This document shows positions 36,778 through 43,453 of a DNA stretch of 64,000 nucleotides, one piece after another. The translations under genes and the position numbers were made by a program. The DNA is taken from contig JAFGBI010000201.1 in assembly GCA_016933275.1 (NCBI GenBank), positions 1 to 64,000 on the forward strand, in the 5' to 3' direction. The stretch comes from Polyangiaceae bacterium (GTDB taxonomy: Bacteria > Myxococcota_A > Polyangia > Polyangiales > Polyangiaceae). Below the pieces are notes generated by a model that was given only the letters and a program-made list of their open reading frames with translations, ran no database searches and had not been told where the DNA came from. Positions within the stretch are counted from its first letter, which is position 1. Each line of letters begins with the position of its first letter.

Positions 36778-37119
36778 GGACTGCTCCTTGCCGTTCCACC
36801 GTCAGCACGATCGTGGAGGGACAGGGCCTGCAGACGGGTGGCGCGGAGTGTCGGTCAAGGACTCGGCCGATTCAACCCGGATTTCCTGTCGACGACACGA
36901 GCGGCCGTCGACGATGGGCCTCCTAGAGCAGCAATCAGGTTGATTGCTGCGTCAAATCAACAACCTAGAGCACGAACCGGCAGCAGACCTCTCCAGAGGC
37001 AGCGCTGGAAACGCGTCCTCGCCTCGCACGAACGCGTTTTCGACGCTGCCGTTGCTGTCGGCAACCTGATCGGTGCTCCGGAGCAGCAATCGGTTCGATC
37101 GCTGCGAAAGATCAACGAC
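36778..37119. other. Region between PurF-like gene and DUF8173-type gene
   Basis: Holds the PurF-like promoter region (about 36778-36920, no clear boxes seen) and then repeat copy B from 36923 onward. No gene was found; open frames reading through it are shadows or repeat-derived. Confidence 0.6.
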
Positions 37120-37123
37120 CTAC
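36923..37123 (+). repeat. CTAG-bounded palindromic repeat, copy B (module 1-2-1)
   Basis: The clearest copy. Module 1 runs from CTAG 36923-36926 to the junction CTAG 36965-36968: a perfect ten-base stem GCAGCAATCA/TGATTGCTGC with a GGT loop, then an A/C-rich spacer. Module 2 follows, with a long inner palindrome (GGCAGCGCTGGAAACGCGT, then its near-complement) and flanking shorter arms. The expected CTAG at about 37077 is CCGG, after which a second, diverged module 1 ends at 37120-37123. That end supplies the TAG stop of the minus-strand gene at 37120. Confidence 0.9.
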
Positions 37124-38445
37124 CGTGCCGGGACGGGCCAGAGGCCAGCGCCACGGGTGAGCACCACCGTCCCAAGTCCCATCAGACCCAGCAAGAACGT
37201 GGCGAACCCCCCCGCGAACGGCACCATGCCCACCACCAGGTATAGGGCGCACCCTACCGCCAGATGCACGTAGGGGTTCTGGCTTCGATGTTGGATGAGC
37301 GCCGTGCCCACGGTCGCCAGGATCGCGCACAGACCGGCGTTGGCCGCGAACAGGGATCCCAGCAACAGCGCCGCGGCGATGGGGATGCCGATGCAGGTCA
37401 CCACCAGTAGGACGGTGGCCAGCACCAGGAGCAGAAACGCCAGGAAGCCCTGGAGCAAGCTGCGGAGCGGACGGGCAGCGAAAGCCACCTGGAGCGACTC
37501 CATCCGCTGGCTGGCCAGGGCGAGCAGCACGGCGCCGAACAGGAACAGCATCGCCGAACTGGCCGTCCTCTGCGCAATCCGGGCAGCGATGTGGGGACCA
37601 GTCCACGGCGCCGGGCGATGATCCCAGTCGGGATGGAGGGGGATCCCCTCTTCCACCACCTCGCCGTCCTGGCGAACATCGCCCCCGAACGCGGCCTGAT
37701 CTCCGTCCACGCTTCCCCCAGCATCGACGTTCAGCGAGCCCCCGAATACCACGCAGTCTCCCATGACACGGCCGCCGGAACGAACGGTCGCGGTTCCGCC
37801 GAATACGGCCAGGTCACCGGTGACCGTGCCCAAGACCTCGGCGGCTCCGCCCAGCACGACGAGGTCCTTGACGGTCTCGCCCGCATGGATGGTAAGACTG
37901 CTTCCGGCAACGAAACGGTCCTTCCCTCGCTTGGAGGACGCAGCGGCCGACGGGGGCGCTACGGCTGGACTCGGAGGCAGTGGCGCGCTCGGAGCCGAGA
38001 CCGTCGCCTTCGCCGCTGGTTCGTGGCGCGCGACCGAGACCAGATCCCCCTCGCGGTGAGCGATCCAGGATCCTTCGCGCAGCAGGGCCTCGAGCACTTT
38101 GTCAGCGGGCTGCCGCTCCACGAGCAGATCCACGTTCCCTTCCGGAGAGGCCTCCAGAACCACGCTCCACCCGGCCTGTTCGGCCAGCTCCCTGATGACC
38201 GCGGCGCGAGGTTCCTTTTCGACCGACAGAGAGACGATCTTCTCGGTCGCGGGCCAATCCCCTTCGAAGCTGACCTCGGCCGCAGCACCGGGAGCGACCG
38301 CGCTCACGACCAGGGCGACGAGGCCGCCGAGCCAGCGCTTCGCGTGGCCGAGCCCCCCTTCGGCGTAACGAGCCCGGGGCGCCCCCCGCTGCAGCGCGCA
38401 GTGGTTCCTAAGGCAGCAAACAGATCGATCACTGCAGAGAATCAA
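37120..38445 (-). CDS. Envelope protein: STN-like domain, beta-helical region, DUF8173-type membrane domain
   Basis: The coding part is convincing from about 38345 down: exported N-terminus (WLGGLVALVVSAVAPGAAA), then an STN/secretin-like domain (VSLSVEKEPRAAVIRELAEQ, VDLLVERQPADKVLEALLRE). Next is a repetitive hexapeptide-like beta-solenoid (VKDLVVLGGAAEVLGTVTGD, LAVFGGTATVRSGGRVMG). Four or so C-terminal membrane helices match the DUF8173 type (FLAFLLLVLATVLLVVTCIG, VVGMVPFAGGFATFLLGLMG). No ATG or GTG lies in frame before the signal; the first candidate, TTG at 38445, is inside repeat copy E, so the native start may have been lost. The TAG stop lies in repeat copy B. It is third in a sigma/anti-sigma operon and probably a sensor or effector of that system. 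Confidence 0.75.
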   Translation of the reverse strand: MILCSDRSVCCLRNHCALQRGAPRARYAEGGLGHAKRWLGGLVALVVSAVAPGAAAEVSFEGDWPATEKIVSLSVEKEPRAAVIRELAEQAGWSVVLEASPEGNVDLLVERQPADKVLEALLREGSWIAHREGDLVSVARHEPAAKATVSAPSAPLPPSPAVAPPSAAASSKRGKDRFVAGSSLTIHAGETVKDLVVLGGAAEVLGTVTGDLAVFGGTATVRSGGRVMGDCVVFGGSLNVDAGGSVDGDQAAFGGDVRQDGEVVEEGIPLHPDWDHRPAPWTGPHIAARIAQRTASSAMLFLFGAVLLALASQRMESLQVAFAARPLRSLLQGFLAFLLLVLATVLLVVTCIGIPIAAALLLGSLFAANAGLCAILATVGTALIQHRSQNPYVHLAVGCALYLVVGMVPFAGGFATFLLGLMGLGTVVLTRGAGLWPVPAR

Positions 38446-38597
38446 CGACCCAGAGCATCGAACCGGCAGCCGAGCTCGCCCGAGGCCCCGCTGAAGACGT
38501 GCCCTCGCCCCTGACAACCACTGGCACCATTGGTCGCCAGGCCAAAGGTACGTTTCCAGCTGCGCCGTCGCCGTCGGCGACCCGATCGGTGCTCTAG
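38408..38597 (+). repeat. CTAG-bounded palindromic repeat, copy E (diverged)
   Basis: Longest and most diverged copy: module 1 (GCAAACAGATCGATCACTGC), degraded internal junction CCAG, module 2 with a lengthened centre and the right arm GATCGGTGCTCTAG. The terminal CTAG 38594-38597 contains, on the minus strand, the TAG stop of the anti-sigma gene. The left end is CTAA. Confidence 0.75.
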
Positions 38598-39211
38598 CTG
38601 TCCTGCGAGACATGGTGCTTCCTTTCCAGAGTCCCTGACGGCGCCAGCCGTGCCACCAACGCGCCCAACGCCAGGATGGCGAGAGCCGAGGCGCACCACG
38701 CGAGGGCCACCGCCGGTGTGTCCTGCTGACTGGCACGGCGAAAGAGGAGCGCCGTCCCCTTCAGGACGATGAGCCCGGTCTCCAAGGAGGATCCTGGGGC
38801 CTTGCCGAACGCGGTCGCGAGCTCGACGAGCCGGGGAATGCTGCCCAACAGGGCCAACACGAAGGCCGCCGCGAACGCCAGCAGGGGCAGCCTGAAGCTC
38901 GGTTCGGGCGCCTTCGACGGAACGCGGGCCACGGCCTGCTCCTCGAGCGCTTCGCCGACCAGCAGCGACTGGAGGGCGGCCGCGCCCAGACGCTGGCCGC
39001 AGGTCGCGCACGTGGCCGCGTGTGCCGTTGCCGGCTCGGGCAGCAGCGAATCCTGGCCGTCCGCGAGGGCGGTCAACACCAGATCGCTCAGGTGTCCGTC
39101 CGCTCGCCACACGTCTTTGGCCACGAACCGGGGAGCCGTCAATCGCCCCCCTCTCGTGGGGGGGTAACGACCAGGGGAGCTACCTTCGCCCTCTTGGGAA
39201 GCCCGCGCCAC
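38594..39211 (-). CDS. Zinc-finger anti-sigma factor
   Basis: 205 residues if started at GTG 39211. An N-terminal cytoplasmic part includes HAATCATCGQRL, the HX3CX2C zinc motif of ZAS anti-sigma factors (zf-HC2 type). It is followed by FRLPLLAFAAAFVLALLGSI, then a helix pair near the C-terminus (ALAWCASALAILALGALVAR), so it is a two-helix inner-membrane protein. An alternative ATG (39224) overlaps the sigma-factor stop (ATGA) as in coupled operons, but its frame stops after 27 codons at the G-run near 39155. The start region may therefore carry a frameshift or the GTG may be the real start. It should hold the upstream sigma factor inactive. Confidence 0.8.
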   Translation of the reverse strand: MARASQEGEGSSPGRYPPTRGGRLTAPRFVAKDVWRADGHLSDLVLTALADGQDSLLPEPATAHAATCATCGQRLGAAALQSLLVGEALEEQAVARVPSKAPEPSFRLPLLAFAAAFVLALLGSIPRLVELATAFGKAPGSSLETGLIVLKGTALLFRRASQQDTPAVALAWCASALAILALGALVARLAPSGTLERKHHVSQDS

Positions 39212-39218
39212 CCTGTCG

Positions 39219-39797
39219 TCATGGGCCGTCCTCCGGAGGCAAGGTGTCGGCGAGCTGCTGCCGACCACGAATGATCCACGTGCCGACCGTGCCCACCGGT
39301 GCGGCCAGGCGCAGCGCGATCTCCCGGTAGGAGAGGCCTTCGACGTGAAAAAGCCAGAGCGCCTGGCGTTGCGTCGCGGGAAGCTGCTTGAGCGCCTCCA
39401 TGAGGCCCCGTCGGCGTTCGGCATCAGCGAGCTGCGCGTCCAGGAAGGGTTCGGGACTGGGCACCCGGCAGAGCGGCGGCGACGCCGACGGGCCCGGATC
39501 CGACTCCGTGCGACGAGCAGCCCGCCGACACTCCCGTCGCCAGTCAGCCGCGACGTGGCGGGCGATGCCGAGCACCCATGGCCGCACGGCACGTCCAGCC
39601 GCCAGGCGCTCTCGACCCTCCAAGGCGCGGCGGAGGACCTCCTGCGTCAAGTCCTCGACGTCCGGATCCAGCGGTCCGCGACGAACCAGAAAGGAGATCA
39701 GACTGCGCACAGCGATGATCAACGAGTCGGGTTGTCCCAACGTCCTAGCCGCGTCGGCTTCGTCGGCTTCGCCCGCTAGGGACCCTACCTTCGACAT
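39219..39797 (-). CDS. ECF-type RNA polymerase sigma factor
   Basis: 192 residues from ATG 39797 (MSKVGSLAGEADEADAARTL), with longer in-frame starts possible. Region 2: DPDVEDLTQEVLRRALEGRE, then AVRPWVLGIARHVAADWRRE. Region 4: AERRRGLMEALKQLPATQRQ, then ALWLFHVEGLSYREIALRLA and VGTVGTWIIRGRQQL. It directs RNA polymerase to stress-type promoters. The stop overlaps the anti-sigma ATG at 39224 by one frame, and the operon order sigma, anti-sigma, envelope protein is typical. A tentative autoregulatory promoter is annotated at 39847-39876. Confidence 0.9.
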   Translation of the reverse strand: MSKVGSLAGEADEADAARTLGQPDSLIIAVRSLISFLVRRGPLDPDVEDLTQEVLRRALEGRERLAAGRAVRPWVLGIARHVAADWRRECRRAARRTESDPGPSASPPLCRVPSPEPFLDAQLADAERRRGLMEALKQLPATQRQALWLFHVEGLSYREIALRLAAPVGTVGTWIIRGRQQLADTLPPEDGP

Positions 39798-40177
39798 GCC
39801 GCTCGCGAGCATCTCCCGTGCTCTTCGGTTCGGGACCCCCCAATATTTCGTCCGCGTGCCAAATCGTTCGGTTGCCACCATCCCGGTCTTGGAGCGGTGC
39901 CGTTGACTCGACACCGGCCGCTGGCGAAGGAGCGAGGAAAGAGCGTCCGAGCGGCCCCGAGGCAGCGCCAAGGGTAGGATCGTGGTCCGCTCGCCAGAGA
40001 ACGGTCGGATGGCCAGAATGCACCAACCCGGTCCCTACCCGTCGAGACCGGGCCCCAACCGCCCCGGGAGGCGCCCGCCTGGATGCCACCCCTCTCCCCT
40101 CGAGCTTGGGTTGGGGGCCGCCATCGCCGCCGAGGCGCGCTCGTGCTCGTCGAGGAGGCGGGCTATGACTGGCCGCC
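39798..40177. other. Divergent promoter region between sigma factor and histidine kinase
   Basis: 380 bases separate the starts of two divergent genes. The sigma-factor side carries the candidate ECF promoter. The kinase side contains GC-rich inverted segments (GGGCCCCAACC near 40050, GGTTGGGGGCC near 40112) that could pair. No gene is supported here. Confidence 0.5.
39847..39876 (-). promoter_or_regulatory. Candidate ECF promoter of the sigma-factor operon
   Basis: Reading the minus strand: GGCAACC at about 39876-39870, a 16-base spacer, then CGGACGAA ending near 39847, about 50 bases before the ATG at 39797. This fits the AAC-type -35 and CG-rich -10 elements common for ECF sigma factors, and autoregulation is usual for them. 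It was found by eye and is tentative. Confidence 0.3.
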
Positions 40178-41935
40178 ATGGGGTGGCCTTCCCCTAGCCT
40201 GCTCGGCCCCGGGATCCGGCGCCCCCGGGCCTTCCCTCGGGCGGCGCTGCTGCTCGTCGGAACGATTCTTCTCTGCTCCGTCATCAATCCAGCTGCGCGG
40301 GGCGGAACCTTCCGACTGATCGACGTCGCGCTCAAGATTGGCGCCGCGGTGTCCGCCTGCTTCATCGCCACCTGGGCCGAAGAACACCTGCACACCTCCC
40401 AGGTGGGACAGAGCCCGTCGCGACGTCTCGCCATTGGCGCGAGCGTTCCGGTCTTGGTCCTGATGATGACGCCGCCCCTGCTCCTCGTCTTCGGCGTCTC
40501 GGGCGTCTTGACAGGCGACGACGGGACACTGGCCGTGGCCGTGCTAGCGGGCTGCCTGTGGTTGGGGAGCGCCGGCCTTGGGTCGCTGGTGGTGCTGGTG
40601 CTGGACGTTGCCGTGAGCGCGCTCTTGCCGGACCTGCGGACTCGCTTCCAGGTAGCGGTCCTCGGGTTGCTGGCCCTGGCCGTCGCCGCGGCCGTGCTGG
40701 TCTTTCGCGCGGGCGAAGCGGTGGCAAGCTGGATCGAGACCCTGGAACCCTCTGCGCGCCACCTGGAGGGATTCGCGGAGCTACCGGCTCTCGGATTCTT
40801 GGCCAAGCCCGAGGCGTCCGAGCGGTTGACGACCCTGTTCTTCGCCTTTGCCGTGGCGATTGCGCTACCCGCGGTGCTGAGTGCCTGCGGGAAGCTGGCG
40901 GAGATGATCACCGTCCGACTCCACCCACTTCAGCTTGCGTTTCGTTCGCTCGCGCAAGGTGATTTCGACATGCGGGTCGAGGAAGGGGGCAGTCGTGAGC
41001 TTCGCGAGCTCGGCCGGAGCTTCAACCAAATGGCCGAATCGTTGGTGGAGGCCCGGGGGGAGGTCCAACGCCTGAACGAGGATCTGGAGAACCAGGTAGC
41101 CGCGCGCACGCGAGAGCTGCGCGCGGCGTTGGACGAGCTCCAGGACGCCCAGACGCGCCTGGTAGAGACGGAGAAGCAGGCGATGCTCTCGCGCCTGACC
41201 GCGGGCCTGCTGCACGAAATGAACTCTCCCTTGGGGGCGCTTCGCTCTGCGATCGACACCATCCGACGATCCTCGGAGCGGATCCTGGGCTCTCTCGGGG
41301 AGTCCCCTCCTTCGTCGACGACGCCCGCGCTGCTACGTTCCGCCCAGGCCAGCGTCTCGCTCACCGAGGTCGTGGTCGAGAGCACCCGCCGCATCGAAGC
41401 CCTCATGGAGAACCTCCGACGGTTCGTCAGCCTGGACAGTGCGGAGAAGAAATCCTGCGATGTGCGCGGGGGTCTGGAGGTGGCGCTCGCCATGGCGGGC
41501 CCGTCGTTCTCCGACCGGATCCGCGTCTCTCGGGACTGGCCGGACTCCCCCCTCATGGTGTCGTGCTACCCCGCGCGGCTGAACCAAGTCTTCCTGAACG
41601 TGATGCAGAACGCGGCCGCCGCGCTGGCCGAGACCGACGCGGGGAAGCTCCGCGTGTCTGCCACCGGGGACGACGACATCCTCATCGTCATCGCCGACAA
41701 TGGCCCGGGTATCGACGAGCGACAGCTCCCGCACCTCTTCGACTTCGGGTTCGCCAAAAAGGACGGCGGCCGGATGGGGCTCCGGATGGGACTTCCATCG
41801 AGCAAGCATTGGGTCGAAGAGATCGGCGGCGTCATCGACGTGACGAGCGCTCCCGGCGCCGGCACCACCGTCTCGATTCGTCTGCCGCGGCTCCGCAGCC
41901 CAGCGGATCGGAGCGCGCCGGCGGCCGTCGAGTAG
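40178..41935 (+). CDS. Membrane sensor histidine kinase
   Basis: 585 residues. About six hydrophobic helices in the first 240 residues (for example FPRAALLLVGTILLCSVI, VPVLVLMMTPPLLLVFGV, TLFFAFAVAIALPAVLSA) precede a HAMP-like linker (RSLAQGDFDMRVEEGG) and a coiled coil (VEARGEVQRLNEDLENQVAA). The H-box LLHEMNSPLGALRSAID has His346; the ATPase domain has N-box LNQVFLNVMQNAAAAL and ADNGPGIDERQLPHLFDFG. The last glycine box is unusual (KKDGGRMGLRMGLPSSKHW). No periplasmic sensor domain is evident, so it may sense membrane state. The response regulator at 42651 is the probable partner. Confidence 0.9.
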   Translation: MGWPSPSLLGPGIRRPRAFPRAALLLVGTILLCSVINPAARGGTFRLIDVALKIGAAVSACFIATWAEEHLHTSQVGQSPSRRLAIGASVPVLVLMMTPPLLLVFGVSGVLTGDDGTLAVAVLAGCLWLGSAGLGSLVVLVLDVAVSALLPDLRTRFQVAVLGLLALAVAAAVLVFRAGEAVASWIETLEPSARHLEGFAELPALGFLAKPEASERLTTLFFAFAVAIALPAVLSACGKLAEMITVRLHPLQLAFRSLAQGDFDMRVEEGGSRELRELGRSFNQMAESLVEARGEVQRLNEDLENQVAARTRELRAALDELQDAQTRLVETEKQAMLSRLTAGLLHEMNSPLGALRSAIDTIRRSSERILGSLGESPPSSTTPALLRSAQASVSLTEVVVESTRRIEALMENLRRFVSLDSAEKKSCDVRGGLEVALAMAGPSFSDRIRVSRDWPDSPLMVSCYPARLNQVFLNVMQNAAAALAETDAGKLRVSATGDDDILIVIADNGPGIDERQLPHLFDFGFAKKDGGRMGLRMGLPSSKHWVEEIGGVIDVTSAPGAGTTVSIRLPRLRSPADRSAPAAVE

Positions 41936-42134
41936 GATCGCGCGCGTCCCAGACTCGGCGCCAGGCCTCCGCGGGGTGGCCGCTGCTCACCGCGCGCATC
42001 ACGAGGGCGCGGCAGGATCGATGCGGGTTGCCCGGTGCGAGGAGGTCCCCTACCTTCCGACTCGGGGGGGGTGCCGATGGGGCATCCCGTAGCCGAAAGC
42101 GTGAGTCGTTCGCGTCCCCTAAAGGAGATCGATC

Positions 42135-42356
42135 ATGGTCGCCCGGAGAGCCAAGACCCTCGCGCCACCCGCCCAGGCCGCGTCGCGCCATCTCGGTCTG
42201 CACGCCGTCAGTGATGCCCATTGCGAGGGCTGGATCGGTGAGCCTCCGGCCTGCGAGCTCGACGCCGACGAGATGGCGGCCATCGCCGAGTCCGAGGGGA
42301 TGCAGGCCACGGTCCTCTTGACGGAAGGGGCAACCCGCGCCGGCGTGCATCCGCAA
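42135..42356 (+). pseudogene. Truncated caspase-family (peptidase C14) N-terminal fragment
   Basis: From ATG 42135, with a strong AAAGGAG seven bases upstream, about 74 codons read as the N-terminus of a prokaryotic caspase-like protease: HLGLHAVSDAHCEGWIGEPP, then ACELDADEMAAIAESEGMQA, then TVLLTEGATRAGV. This matches the usual pattern of an HxGLNxVDPxHYxGWxG stretch, CExDAxDM and LLTxxAT. The fold is cut before the catalytic histidine (usually SGHG) and cysteine, so it cannot be active. The frame remains open through about 100 poor codons into the response regulator at 42651, but these look non-coding. Confidence 0.65.
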
Positions 42357-42650
42357 CGCGGCCCGATCCCTCCAGTCCGCGGAGTCATTCCCCTTGACCC
42401 ATTGTGGAAACGGGGTCTGCCTCGTTCGAACCCGTCGAGTCTACACCGAGCGTCGTCCCCCCCGGGACATTTTTGCCGTGCACGATTCCGCATGCCTGAC
42501 CTGAAGCGGCCCACGGAGGCCTGGAAGGCCAACAAAAGCCAATGGTTGAGGGGTGGATGGGAACGACCGCCCCACCACGCCCACGGCAAGGCCTTAATTT
42601 CCTCCGGCTCGCGCCGTTGGCTCGCCCAACGGAAAGGGAAGACGACTCGG

Positions 42651-43181
42651 ATGCCATCAGCTCGTCCTCGGGGGAGACTGCACGTACTCGTGGTGGATGA
42701 CTGCGCCGTCACCCTCGAACTCACCAGGGAATGGCTCGAGGCGGCAGGACACCGAGTCTCGACCCGTGCCGCCGCCGTGGGCACGGCTGCCGAGATCCTG
42801 GCCATCCATCCGGACGTCCTCCTGATCGATGTGATCATGCCCGGGATCCGCGGCGACGATCTCGCCCGCATACTCAAGCACCACCCGTCGACGCGCCACG
42901 TACCCATCATCCTACATTCGTCGATCGACCCCGACGAGCTTCTGCCCATGATCATGACGGCCGGCGTGATCGGCGTGATCGAGAAGACCAGCAACCAGGG
43001 TATCTTCGCGGCCAAGTTCCAGTCCCTCACCGCCCGGCTCCATCCACTGGCCGCCAGTTCGAACGACACCGCAGCGCGCCCGCAGCCAAAGACCAGCGGA
43101 ACCTACACCATCGATGGGCTACGTCGTCCGAGCGTGCCCGACGTGGCGCTCGACCTCGGTCCCTTCCGCAAGCGTGGATAG
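42651..43181 (+). CDS. Response regulator receiver protein
   Basis: 176 residues from ATG 42651, with GGGAAGA upstream; longer frames reach back through the caspase remnant. Receiver domain: LHVLVVDDCAVTLELTREWL with the acidic pair, LLIDVIMPG with phospho-acceptor Asp60, VPIILHSSIDPDELLPMIMT and VIEKTSNQG with the conserved lysine. The C-terminal tail (about 125-176) is unstructured and has no DNA-binding domain. It probably relays phosphate from the histidine kinase at 40178. The caspase fragment between them is a later or decayed insertion. Confidence 0.85.
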   Translation: MPSARPRGRLHVLVVDDCAVTLELTREWLEAAGHRVSTRAAAVGTAAEILAIHPDVLLIDVIMPGIRGDDLARILKHHPSTRHVPIILHSSIDPDELLPMIMTAGVIGVIEKTSNQGIFAAKFQSLTARLHPLAASSNDTAARPQPKTSGTYTIDGLRRPSVPDVALDLGPFRKRG

Positions 43182-43453
43182 CGCGCCGCGGGGACCCGGA
43201 GAGGCCACCCACCGGACACGCGCCCCCCTGTCCATCGGGTCTTCGCCAGCCCGGCGTCCCCGGCAGAGCCCGCGGGCGGCCCGGGGAAGACCGTCGATGA
43301 GGTGAGACCGGCTCGGTTTGGCGTCGTGCCCGTCGTGACCCAGCGGGGCCCAGGCCTCCCGGGGTCCAGACCCATGCCGTTCCCGAAACTGCTCACCTTG
43401 CGTACGGCGACAGCGGACAGCGAGCAGCGCCTTGCACCGCGCGCCCTCGTCGC

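Noticed and set aside
36923-37123. CTAG repeats as integron attC sites
   Set aside because: They lie at gene ends and are palindromic, but lack the GTTRRRY core and RYYYAAC simple sites, and the genes are not a typical cassette array; no integrase was seen.
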